From: Anaerolineae bacterium UTCFX2
GTDB taxonomy: Bacteria > Chloroflexota > Anaerolineae > Anaerolineales > UBA4823
Assembly: GCA_002050125.1 (NCBI GenBank)
Contig: MWTA01000043.1
Location: 1 to 35,396, forward strand
Length of the DNA: 35,396 bases
Direction of reading: 5' to 3'
Positions 8,076-16,700 of the stretch are shown one piece after another. The notes under the pieces were generated by a model. It saw only the letters and a program-made list of their open reading frames with translations. It searched no databases and had not been told where the DNA came from. Made by a program: the position numbers and the translations under genes. The number at the start of each line of letters is the position of its first letter. Positions within the stretch are counted from its first letter, which is position 1.

Positions 8076-8114
8076 AAAAGGGAGCTGTCCTGTAAACCTG
8101 GACAGCTCCCTTTT
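8076..8114. terminator. Bidirectional rho-independent terminator
   Basis: An 11-base-pair perfect stem (8080-8090 with 8100-8110, GGGAGCTGTCC/GGACAGCTCCC) has A-rich sequence before it and TTTT after it. It can therefore end transcription of the ten-heme gene on + and of the transporter operon on -. It lies between the two converging stops. Confidence 0.9.
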
Positions 8115-8133
8115 AAATTTCCGAGTAAACAGC

Positions 8134-9060
8134 CTATTGATTGGGATTGATCCGGAGTGGGGTGCCACACGCCCGGCAGAATTGATCTCCAGGAAGCGCC
8201 CGTTTGCCACATTGTTGACAGTAAACCTGACTATCTCGGGCGTCCTCCACCAGCGCTGAGGCAGCCGGTCTGCGCCGCCGGTGACGTTCCTTCGGAGGCG
8301 TTTCATCGCGTAAACCGGATTTCCAGTACCAGAAAGCTCCCCCGGCAATCAGAACGAAGCCGATTATGCCCAAGAATATCGGCAAAATACCCGGGATGTT
8401 CGCGGCTCCAGGGAAAGGACCTTCCAGCGGCGCGCTTGATTCGACGGTCATATCGCTGACGCTCAAGGTATCCGTGGTTTTTTGGTATATGATGGAGATT
8501 TCAAATACCTGTCCCTGGTCCAGGGGCCCAACATTCATACCGTAATACATCAGCCCATCCGCGCCCTGTTGAACGCTGACCGTCCCAGGTTTGATCTGCA
8601 TTCCAGTGGCGTCTTTCGGTTGCTGGACATCGATCCCAAACGACGCAACGGCATAATCCCCTGGCCAGGTATATCGGTAAGTGCGCTGGTTGCCGTCCCG
8701 CTCCAAAGAGGGATCATAAAACTCAAGCTGGATTTCTGGCGTCGTTGCCTGAAAAATTACCCTGGTCCAACCCGGTTCGGTTTGTAGCTCGTACGGGATC
8801 GAGAAAAGCCCTCCGCCTGGCTGGCGGACCGCCACCGCGTGCGGCTCGCCCGCAGCCGCCGGGATTCTCAACGCCATTTGAAAGGGTAAACTCGTCTGCG
8901 AATTCAGAATGATGTGATAGATCACCAGCATGCTGGGGCGGTCAAACTCGGGCCACAGGTCCACCTTTACCTCGGAAAGCGGCGCTGCGTCTTGCGCCAA
9001 AACCCCTGCTGGAACGCTCAAGATCAACACAAAGAAAAGTGCAGCAAGATGCTTGAACAC
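8134..9060 (-). CDS. Secreted-domain membrane protein with C-terminal zinc ribbon, unknown function
   Basis: The product has 308 residues from a GTG at 9060, with AAGGAG upstream inside the end of the ATPase gene. A cleavable signal peptide (about 1-22, ending VLAQ) is followed by a roughly 190-residue extracytoplasmic, beta-rich domain without a recognised family. One transmembrane helix lies at about 225-246. A basic segment (KERHRRRRP) then leads to a cytoplasmic zinc ribbon, CQQC...CRAC, near the C-terminus. It starts 7 bases after the ATPase stop and is the last gene before the terminator, so it belongs to the FMN-riboswitch operon by position. Whether it serves flavin uptake or is a passenger cannot be decided. 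The external domain plus internal zinc ribbon suggests a sensor or scaffold. Confidence 0.75.
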   Translation of the reverse strand: MFKHLAALFFVLILSVPAGVLAQDAAPLSEVKVDLWPEFDRPSMLVIYHIILNSQTSLPFQMALRIPAAAGEPHAVAVRQPGGGLFSIPYELQTEPGWTRVIFQATTPEIQLEFYDPSLERDGNQRTYRYTWPGDYAVASFGIDVQQPKDATGMQIKPGTVSVQQGADGLMYYGMNVGPLDQGQVFEISIIYQKTTDTLSVSDMTVESSAPLEGPFPGAANIPGILPIFLGIIGFVLIAGGAFWYWKSGLRDETPPKERHRRRRPAASALVEDARDSQVYCQQCGKRALPGDQFCRACGTPLRINPNQ

Positions 9061-9067
9061 GCTCTGT

Positions 9068-9880
9068 TTATACTCCTTCCATAATCGTTTCAGAATCCCC
9101 GATTGCCTGGCGGACGCTCTCGGTCAGCTCGCCGAAAACTGCGGTGTACCGCATCGCCTCCCGCCGGGGGCGCGGAAGATCGACCGGCAAGTCCAGACAC
9201 AGCCTGCCCGGACGATGGCTGATAACGAGCACGCGATCGGCTAAGAAAAGCGCCTCGGAGATCGAATGGGTTACCATCACAACGGTTTTCTTGTGCGTCT
9301 GCCAGATGCGCAGCAGTTCGTTGCCCATCCGCTCACGGGTCAGGGCGTCTAACGACCCTAACGGTTCATCGAGCAGCAACACTTCGGGGTCATGGATCAG
9401 CGCTCGTGCGATTGCAACCCGCTGCGCCATTCCGCCGGAGAGATCGCGCGGCAGAGCCTGCTCGAAACCTTTCAGACCCACCAATTCTACCATTGCCAGG
9501 GCAATCTCATCAGCTTCCAACGCCGTCAAACCTTCCAGTTCAAGCGGCAAAGTGATGTTTTGCAGCACCGTCCGCCAGGGCATTAAGTTGGATTTTTGGA
9601 ACACGAAGCCCACGCCTTTGCGTGGCCCGGTCACAATTTGATTGTGAAATCGGACTTCTCCGGAGGTAGACTCCAGCAAACCCGCCAGTATCCTGAGCAG
9701 GGTGCTCTTCCCGCTGCCCGAAGGACCCAGGACGCACACAAACTCCTGCGGAAAGACCGAGAAGCTTATCTTTTCCAGCGCGCGCAGCCCCCCATTGCCG
9801 GTCGGGAAAACGCGGCTCACCGCGCGCACCTCGATCATGGCGTTCGCAGATTGGTTGTGGTGGCTGAGAGTAAAGTCCAT
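9068..9880 (-). CDS. ABC transporter ATPase of the nitrate/taurine/NMT1 type, probably for flavin uptake
   Basis: The product has 270 residues from the ATG at 9880; an ATG at 9838, just before IEVRAVSR, is an alternative, and neither has a strong ribosome site. The Walker A motif GPSGSGKST, Q-loop FQKSNLMPW, signature LSGGM, Walker B VLLLDEP, D-loop and switch histidine (VTHSISEA) are all present. Length and the MPWRTVLQNI region match SsuB/TauB/ThiZ-type ATPases. The start is 4 bases after the binding-protein stop, so the genes are one transcription unit under the FMN riboswitch. It would power riboflavin import with the neighbouring permease and lipoprotein. The substrate assignment rests on the riboswitch, not on the ATPase. 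Confidence 0.93.
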   Translation of the reverse strand: MDFTLSHHNQSANAMIEVRAVSRVFPTGNGGLRALEKISFSVFPQEFVCVLGPSGSGKSTLLRILAGLLESTSGEVRFHNQIVTGPRKGVGFVFQKSNLMPWRTVLQNITLPLELEGLTALEADEIALAMVELVGLKGFEQALPRDLSGGMAQRVAIARALIHDPEVLLLDEPLGSLDALTRERMGNELLRIWQTHKKTVVMVTHSISEALFLADRVLVISHRPGRLCLDLPVDLPRPRREAMRYTAVFGELTESVRQAIGDSETIMEGV

Positions 9881-9884
9881 CCGC

Positions 9885-10874
9885 TTATTTCGTCTCGATA
9901 AACTGGTTGGTAAATGCTTTGTCCAATTCCAATGGGGCTTCGAGCATTCCCATTTCCAGCAGCACGCGCTGCATATTCTCCCAGGATTCGAGCGATGAAT
10001 AACCTGGGCGATCCGTCTTCCAAAACTCCAGCGAAGCGTTCAACACCGCCTTTTGCACCTCTTGCTGCTGCGGGTCCAGGTCTCCGATGTATTTTTTGCA
10101 TATTTCAAACGCCTCGTCCGGATGATCGAGGGTATAAGCAATACCTTTCAGCATCGCCCGAACCATTCGTTGAACCAAATCCGGATTTTCCGCGATCGTT
10201 TTTTCATTGGAAAGCAATCCATTCGATGACAGCTCTACATAGTCTGCCACTCTCACAAGATCGATCGCGTAGCCCAGTTTGGCAAGCTGGATCGGCTCGT
10301 TATTAGCATAAATCACTACGCTGTCAACCCTTTTACTTACAAGCGCTTCCACTTGATTGAAGCCAATCGAATCCAGACGAACGTCGTCCTCCGTCAAATT
10401 GCCGGCGTCCAACAGCGCCCTTAGTCCAATATAGCTGGCGCCGAACAGACCAGGCAAGCCTATTTTCATCCCCTTCAGATCGGCTGGGGTTTTTATCCCC
10501 TTGTCCGCCATTGAGGCAACCGCCACCGGATAATCGTGCCACCAAGCCAGGACATACACCACAGGCAAACCCTGGGCGCGGGCAAGCAATACTTGCTCGC
10601 CCGAAACGAGCGAAAAAGGCAGCTCATTTGCGCCGACAAGCGCCACGCCGTCCGTTTCGGTGCTGTAATCAAACTCAATTTCCAAGCCAGCCTGCCGAAA
10701 AAAACCTTTTTCGGCTGCGACATAGAAAGGCGCATATTGGACATTGGGGATGTACCCCATCGGCAGGCGGATCTTTTGTGGCTCATTTGCGGCTGGTCGT
10801 GAGGCTGAATTTGGGCTGCAAGCCGGAAGAACGACCAGGAACGCAATGAGTAGCAAGCAGGTTTTCTTTATCAT
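9885..10874 (-). CDS. ribY: NMT1/THI5-like substrate-binding lipoprotein, probable riboflavin binder (RibY-type)
   Basis: The product has 329 residues from the ATG at 10874, with a GGGAAG ribosome site. A lipoprotein signal ends LPAC (Cys19). The mature part begins IRLPMGYIPNVQYAPFYVAAEKGFF, split here by its family motifs: a GYIPN strand followed by APFYVAAEKGFF, as in THI5/NMT1-like periplasmic binding proteins. The segment DLKGMKIGLPG is also typical. This family binds thiamine precursors (ThiY), sulfonates or flavin (RibY). The upstream FMN riboswitch favours riboflavin, as in the RibXY systems described in Chloroflexus. It lies 18 bases after the permease gene. Assignment as a ThiY-type protein would be the alternative if the riboswitch were ignored. 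Confidence 0.82.
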   Translation of the reverse strand: MIKKTCLLLIAFLVVLPACSPNSASRPAANEPQKIRLPMGYIPNVQYAPFYVAAEKGFFRQAGLEIEFDYSTETDGVALVGANELPFSLVSGEQVLLARAQGLPVVYVLAWWHDYPVAVASMADKGIKTPADLKGMKIGLPGLFGASYIGLRALLDAGNLTEDDVRLDSIGFNQVEALVSKRVDSVVIYANNEPIQLAKLGYAIDLVRVADYVELSSNGLLSNEKTIAENPDLVQRMVRAMLKGIAYTLDHPDEAFEICKKYIGDLDPQQQEVQKAVLNASLEFWKTDRPGYSSLESWENMQRVLLEMGMLEAPLELDKAFTNQFIETK

Positions 10875-10892
10875 TTGAACTTCCCGTTTCTC

Positions 10893-11702
10893 TTAGATTT
10901 GTTTAAGTGATTGGTCTTCCGGCTCACGCCAGGACAGCAGTTTTTTCTCAAGCAAGATAACCGAGGTGTACAGGCTGATTGCAAGGAAAACCAGAGCAAA
11001 GACCGCTACAAACACCAGCGCGGTATCATACTGGCCGCGCGCCCGATTGATCATGAAGCCCAGCCCACGATCGGAGCCGACAAATTCGCCGACCACCGCG
11101 CCGATGACCGAAAGCGTCGCCCCAATCCGTAACCCGCCCAAAAAGACCGGCATCGCAGATGGAATCTCAAGATAGCGAATGGTTTGCAGGCGCGTCGCCT
11201 GGAGGGATCGCATCAGGTCTTGCAAATCCTCCGGAACAGATTTCAAACCCACCACGGTATTCACCAATACTGGAAAGAAGACGATCAGGGCGCAAATCAA
11301 AATTTTCGAGAACAAACCCGCTCCGAACCAAATCACCAGCAACGGGGCAATTGCCACAATTGGCACAGATTGGCTGGCAACAATATAAGGAGACAACATG
11401 CGCTCAACCAGTCTGGACTTTGCCAGGAAATACCCCAGGACAGTTGCAAATACCACACCGATCGTAAGACCCACCAACACTTCGACCAGCGTAACCCAAA
11501 GATGGCGCAAAAGGCTGCCATCGCCGAGCACTGTCATAAATTTGTTCCAGACCAACCCTGGAGGCGGCAGGATAAATGGCGGGTATTGCGTAACATAGAC
11601 TGCCATTTTCCAGACTACAAACAGACCCAGGATAGAAAGCGGAACGATCACCAGGCGCCGTAGATTTGGTATTCGCACGCCACGCCGCATTTGTTCCATC
11701 AT
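10893..11702 (-). CDS. ribX: ABC transporter permease, probable riboflavin permease (RibX-type)
   Basis: The ATG at 11702 has a weak GACGAG ribosome site 6 bases upstream. ATGs at 11720 and 11690 are alternatives, and 11720 abuts the terminator T-run with no ribosome site. The product is about 269 residues. Six or so hydrophobic helices fit the BPD_transp_1 fold (SsuC/TauC/ThiX class). The EAA-like loop reads VVGEFVGSDRGLGFMI, and the PILPP-like motif FILPPPGLVW precedes the core. It is the first gene after the FMN riboswitch terminator, so its expression should fall when FMN is plentiful. The permease would form the channel for the flavin delivered by the lipoprotein. Family is certain; substrate is inferred. 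Confidence 0.85.
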   Translation of the reverse strand: MMEQMRRGVRIPNLRRLVIVPLSILGLFVVWKMAVYVTQYPPFILPPPGLVWNKFMTVLGDGSLLRHLWVTLVEVLVGLTIGVVFATVLGYFLAKSRLVERMLSPYIVASQSVPIVAIAPLLVIWFGAGLFSKILICALIVFFPVLVNTVVGLKSVPEDLQDLMRSLQATRLQTIRYLEIPSAMPVFLGGLRIGATLSVIGAVVGEFVGSDRGLGFMINRARGQYDTALVFVAVFALVFLAISLYTSVILLEKKLLSWREPEDQSLKQI

Positions 11703-11721
11703 ACATATCTCGTCGTTCATC

Positions 11722-11750
11722 AAAAAAGCCCCGTGCTTGAAAAACGGGGC
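11722..11750 (-). terminator. Expression-platform terminator of the FMN riboswitch
   Basis: On the - strand GCCCCGT and ACGGGGC form a 7-base-pair stem with a 9-base loop, followed by TTTTTT. It lies between the aptamer and the first codon of the permease, as expected for attenuation. Its left arm TGCCCCG is complementary to CGGGGCA at the aptamer's 5' side, so it can plausibly be swapped into an antiterminator. Confidence 0.88.
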
Positions 11751-11802
11751 AATATCTCATACCGCGCAACGGATCCGGGATACTAAATCCCGCCGCAACG
11801 CT

Positions 11803-11950
11803 GAGCCTTCTTCCATCCGGACTATACCGTCGGCTCCGGAGTTTCACCGGATCCTGTCCTCAAAAGAGGACTCGCGGGCTTTACCGCCGATCGGGAATAG
11901 GTTTGGGCAGCCTGAGCTGCACAAACTTTCACCCTGCCCCGAAGGTTTCC
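11803..11950 (-). promoter_or_regulatory. FMN riboswitch (RFN element) aptamer
   Basis: Read on the - strand, the region contains the hallmark RFN blocks in order: CTTCGGGGCAGGGTGAAA, then CCCGATCGGCGGTAAAGCCC, CGCGAG, GGATCCGGTGAAACTCCGG, AGCCGACGGTATAGTCCGG and ATGGAAGAAGG. The closing P1 stem pairs CCTTC (11945-11941) with GAAGG (11810-11806). The loop of P2 carries an extra hairpin at 11901-11926 not found in the classic Bacillus form. A terminator follows before the permease gene, so FMN binding should switch off transcription of the transporter operon. This is the strongest evidence for the riboflavin substrate. Confidence 0.95.
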
Positions 11951-12000
11951 ATTCGAGCGTCTCAACCCTCGAATGGGTTTTCAATTGTTCTTGCTCATCT

Positions 12001-12006
12001 ATTATA
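12001..12006 (-). promoter_or_regulatory. -10 element for the FMN-riboswitch operon
   Basis: TATAAT on the - strand lies about 50 bases upstream of the aptamer. The best -35 match (TTCCAA, 16-base spacing) is weak. It is back to back with the + strand promoter at 12033, giving a divergent promoter region. A 9-base-pair hairpin (11949-11957 with 11968-11976) lies between this promoter and the aptamer. Confidence 0.6.
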
Positions 12007-12032
12007 ACTCAGTGGAAGGAAATTGGAATGAT

Positions 12033-12041
12033 TGGTATACT
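12033..12041 (+). promoter_or_regulatory. Extended -10 promoter for the L,D-transpeptidase/macroglobulin unit
   Basis: TGG-TATACT matches the extended -10 consensus TGn-TATAnT. No -35 is evident, which is usual for extended -10 promoters. A leader hairpin (12057-12065 with 12075-12083, GTTCCTCTT/AAGAGGAAC, no T-run) follows before the ATG at 12113. Confidence 0.45.
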
Positions 12042-12112
12042 GGTTTCCTAAAACGGGTTCCTCTTCTTGCATTAAAGAGGAACTTATCTGTTTACATCAT
12101 CGTCCAGTAGGT

Positions 12113-13729
12113 ATGTCTCTCAGGTACAGACAAGCCGTGCCAGCGCCGCATCTCTATCCAGAGGACCCTTATTTAGCCCGTCAATCCGCTCGCCCGATTG
12201 TATTCAGACTGCCGCGGCGGCAGAGGGGCACGCACCTTCTGCTCGCGCTTGCGTTTCTGACGGCAATTGGGTTTGCGGCAGTTCTGTTAGCAGCCGCTCT
12301 TGGCGCAGCGTTATTCTATGGATATTACGAGCTGGGCGAACGCATTTACCCAGGGGTCAGCGCCGGCGCGCTGGATTTGGGCGGCGCCACGCAGCCGGAG
12401 GCGGTTCGAATGCTCGACAAGCGCTGGAACCAGGAAGCATCCATCCTGGTGACCAATGGTCTGCAAAACCGCCTCTTCACCCCTGGGGAATTGGGGATCT
12501 CGCTGGATGCCCGCGCAACCACGCAGTCTGCCTACAATATCGGACGGCGCGGCTCACTGATGGCGCGCCTGGCGCAGATTTATGTGAGCTGGAAGGATCA
12601 TTGGCAAATTCAGCCCATGGTCGCTTTGGATCTTCAGACCGCCCGCAGCGCGCTTGAGGCTACCAACCCTCTGATGAGCAAAGCCCCTATCGATGCAACG
12701 ATTCGCGTTGAGAGGGATGAACTGGTCGCGGTCCCGGCAGAATTGGGATATTCCCTCAACATAGATGAGAGCCTGAAAACCCTGCAAGCTGATGCAGCCC
12801 TGGTGCTGCAAAACGGCGTGTTGGCTGCACTGCCTCAACCCGTACCGGCAGCGATTTCAGACGCCACGCCCCTCCTGACTGAAGCAAAACGCATCCTGGA
12901 CCAGCCCGCAATCGTGCAGGTGTACGACCCGATCAGCGATGAAAGCGGCGAATACCCAATCCCGCGCGCTCAGGTTGCCAGTTGGCTGCGGGTAGCCCAA
13001 ATGGACCACCAGCCCCAGGTTTCGTTGGATGAAGCCGGGGTAGCAGCCTTTCTATCCGATCTGTCCGGTCAACTGGGGCAAGGGCGCGCCATCGATGCCG
13101 CGCGTTACAGCGGCGCGATCGCTGAGGCGCTTCGAATCGGAAATCCAGCTCGCGCCAGCGTCAGCCACCCCTCCACGCGTTATCTGGTTCAGAGCGGGGA
13201 CACCCTGCTTAAGCTCGGTTGGCGGCTGGGCATCCCTTATTGGATGATCCTGCAAGCCAATCCCGGCATCAACCCGGACGCGTTGATCGCCGGAACTGAA
13301 TTGATCATACCATCCAAAGACGAACTGCTGCCCTTGCCGACTGTGCCCAACAAACGCATTGTGATCAGCCTGGCGCGCCAGCGTTTGGCGATCTATCAGG
13401 ATGGAGTTCAAATTGCTCAACACGTTATCAGCACGGGCATCAACCGCTCGCCGACCCAGCCGGGCGTGTTCCAGGTGCGCACGCACGATAAAAACGCCTA
13501 TGCCTCGGTTTGGGATCTGTATATGCCGAATTTCCTGGGCATCTACGAAGCCTGGCCCGGTTTTATGAACGGCATCCACGGTCTGCCAACCCTCTCCAAC
13601 GGACAGCGCATGTGGGCAAACAGCCTGGGACGCCCGGCTTCTTATGGCTGCATCATCCTGGGCCTTGAAGAAGCCAAATGGCTCTACAACTGGGCTGAAG
13701 ACGGCGTCATCGTCGAGATTCGCGAATAA
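12113..13729 (+). CDS. Membrane-anchored L,D-transpeptidase with LysM domain
   Basis: The ATG at 12113 is the first plausible start (538 residues); an in-frame TTG at 12032 lies inside the promoter region. No strong ribosome site is seen. A cytoplasmic N-terminus of about 45 residues precedes one transmembrane helix (about 48-75). Two putative peptidoglycan-binding modules of the VanW/PG_binding_4 type (about 80-340) start at YPGVSAGALDLGG. A LysM repeat (about 357-402) begins RYLVQSGDTLLKLGWRLG. The C-terminal YkuD domain has HGLPTL and the catalytic SYGCI with Cys at about 512. It should make 3-3 peptidoglycan cross-links or attach proteins to the wall, outside the membrane. The macroglobulin gene begins 44 bases downstream, so the two are probably co-transcribed. 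Confidence 0.93.
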   Translation: MSLRYRQAVPAPHLYPEDPYLARQSARPIVFRLPRRQRGTHLLLALAFLTAIGFAAVLLAAALGAALFYGYYELGERIYPGVSAGALDLGGATQPEAVRMLDKRWNQEASILVTNGLQNRLFTPGELGISLDARATTQSAYNIGRRGSLMARLAQIYVSWKDHWQIQPMVALDLQTARSALEATNPLMSKAPIDATIRVERDELVAVPAELGYSLNIDESLKTLQADAALVLQNGVLAALPQPVPAAISDATPLLTEAKRILDQPAIVQVYDPISDESGEYPIPRAQVASWLRVAQMDHQPQVSLDEAGVAAFLSDLSGQLGQGRAIDAARYSGAIAEALRIGNPARASVSHPSTRYLVQSGDTLLKLGWRLGIPYWMILQANPGINPDALIAGTELIIPSKDELLPLPTVPNKRIVISLARQRLAIYQDGVQIAQHVISTGINRSPTQPGVFQVRTHDKNAYASVWDLYMPNFLGIYEAWPGFMNGIHGLPTLSNGQRMWANSLGRPASYGCIILGLEEAKWLYNWAEDGVIVEIRE

Positions 13730-13773
13730 TTCAATCCCCAAAAAGACAACCCATTCCATTGTGAGGAACTTCT

Positions 13774-16700
13774 ATGTTTACCCGACTACAACCCAAGAAG
13801 ACCTTGTTTCAGACAATCCAACTGCTATTGATGATGGCAATCATCCTGGGCGCCTGCCGCCCGGGACCAGGGAAAACCGTTGACGTTCCTAAAACAACAG
13901 AGAGCCAGACAAACAAAAACACGCCTGTCATTCAACCGCAAGACAGCGGGCTGGCAGTCGTTGACGATGGGTCGCCGGTCCCTCCAGTCGTGGTTCAACA
14001 ACAACCCAGCGGCGGCATGGAATTTCCGGTTGACGGTCAGATCAAGATTGTTTTTGATCAACCGATGAACGAGCAGAAAACGACTGCCGCCTGGGGGGTC
14101 ACCGATCCTGACGGCGCGGAGGTGGTAGGCGATGTCTCCTGGCTGGATTCACGCACGCTGCTGTTCAAACCCAACCAACCGATGCGCGGCGGCGCCACCT
14201 ACAGAGTGCGGCTCTCGACTGGAGCCACCAGTGCAAAGGGTCTCGAAATGCAAAACCTGCTCAGCTTTGAGTTTGTCACAGTGGGCGAACTGGAGGCCAG
14301 CCAGGTCTTTCCGGCGGACGGCGCGCAGGACATTTCTTCCGATTCCGTGATTACGGTGATCTTCAACCGCCCAGTTGTCCCACTCGTAATCACTGAAGAG
14401 CAAACTAACTTCCCGCAACCGCTCGAGATCAGCCCCAAGCTCGCGGGCAAAGGGGAGTGGGTCAACACCTCGGTTTACATTTTCCGACCGGAGCCGGCTC
14501 TAAAGACCGACAGCACCTATCAGGTGCGGGTCAAGTCGGGCTTGGAAGATTCCCTGGGGGAGACCCGCCTCGCCCAGGATTACGCCTGGTCATTCCGCAC
14601 CACAACCGCCTCCATCGCTTCGTTTGAGCTGTCGAGCGGTCAGGTTAATCCAGAAAACTACTACCAAAATGTGTTGCTGGACACATATTTCAAAATCAAT
14701 TTCCAACAGACGATGGATCAGTCGAGCGTTGAATCAGCCCTGTCGCTGACGACCGGCGCCAATCAGGCGGTTGATTTTACAACGAACTGGAACCAGAACG
14801 CAACAACCATTGTCTTCACCCCCACCCAGATGCTCGCGCTTAACACCAGTTACACGCTCGCGCTCGACGCAAGCGCGCAGGCGCAGGATGGAGGAACGCT
14901 TAAAGAAGGTCTTGCGTGGCAATTCCAGACAATCCCACCGCCAGCGATCGTTTCCACGCGGCCCGAGAATAACAGCTCACCTGACAGCTTCGACGATACA
15001 TTCTACGTCCAGTTTGCCTCTCCTATGCGGATCGATACAGTGAAAGAGCGGATCGTCATCAGCCCCAGACCCACTCAGGAGGTTGAATGGTGGTACAACG
15101 ATTGGAACTGGTCGATAAATGGGTATTTCCTGCAACCTTCGACCCGCTACGAAATTCTCTTCAAGGCGGGCATGGAAGACATTTACGGAAACGCCACCCA
15201 AACCGACACCATCGTCCGGTTCATTACCCCCAAGCGCAACCCATATGCCGCGCTGGCGATGCCGTATAACGTCTCAGTTGTGCGGGCTTTCGGCTCGAAA
15301 GACGCGCAACAGTTTTATGTCACGCACACCAATGTCAAGAGCATCACGCTCACATTAGCCTCGCTAACTCAGCAGCAATTTGCAGATTTTCTGGCTGGCA
15401 ATGAGAGCACTTTTAGTTTCAGACCAACGGCGGAATCCGTCATCTGGAAAAAACAGGAGGCGTCTACCGGAAAGCTGAACGAAAGCGTACTTAAGAGCTA
15501 CCCATTTGAAGGAAAAGATGGCAAACCGCTGCCGCCCGGTTTCTACTTCCTGGGGCTGGATACGCCAGAGGTATCCCACAGCTACTCGCCATATCTGGAC
15601 TACCGTCTGATATCGGTCGCTGGCGCTAATCTTACACTGAAGACCTCCCAGACGGAGGGGCTCGTGTGGCTGACCGACCTGGAAAGCGGACGACCGGTTC
15701 CCGGCGCCCCAATTACGATCTACGACAGTTCCTTCAAACCGATCGCGTCCGGGCAAACGGATCGCGACGGCATGCTCTCCCTCGAGCTTCCAGAGCCGAA
15801 AAACCCTTATGAAGCGCGTTTTGCGCTTTCTGAGGATGGCAGCGCCTTTGGTTTCGCAAGCAGCCAATGGGAAAGCGGCATGTCGCCCTATGACTTCGGC
15901 ATTTGGGGCGACTACTACGCTCCAGCCAACCAGCCCACCGCGTACATTTATACCGAGCGACCGATTTACCGCCCCGGGCAACCGGTGTATTTCAAGGGCA
16001 TTGCCCGCCTGAATAACGACCTGAATTATCAAATACCCGAAGTCGACAGCGTTAATGTAAAGATCAGCAGCTATAAAGACACGGTGTATGAGGAGAAGCT
16101 GCCGCTCTCATCCTTCGGGAGCTTCGACGGGAAGTTAATACTCGATCCCGAAGCGGCGCTGGGATATTACATCATCGAAGTCCGGTTTCCCGGCTCGCAA
16201 GACGCGATTGGATCGCTGACTTTTAACGTCGCCGAGTACCGCAAGCCGGAATTTCGAGTTGAGCTAAAAGCCAGCGAGAGCAACGTGCTGGATGGGGACC
16301 GCTTCCGGGTCGACCTGCAGGCAGATTATTACTCGGGCGGTGGCGTTTCCGAAGGCGGCGTAGAATGGACGCTCACTTCAGAGCCTTTCTACTTCACCCC
16401 TCCGTCCGAGTTCAGCGGCTATAGTTTCCGGGATTATGACGAAGACCAGTATCGTTTCGAAGAAGTGGACACCAGCAGCCAGGTGATTGCTCAGGGCAAA
16501 AGCCAAACCGACCTCAATGGGCGCTTCAGCGAAACGCTCACAGCCGATTTGAGCGATTCCGCTACAAGCCGGACGCTCACGTTTGAGGCGACCGTTACAG
16601 ACAGGGCAGCCAGCAGCGTGAGCGGGCGCGTCAGCGTCGTCGCTCATCAAGGCAGCATTTACCCTGGCATTCGTCCAACCGATTACATCGGTAAGATCGG

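Noticed and set aside
11803-11950. TPP riboswitch, suggested at first by the ThiXYZ-like transporter
   Set aside because: The sequence blocks match the RFN (FMN) aptamer in order, and the TPP hallmark CTGAGA-type core is absent in the right arrangement.
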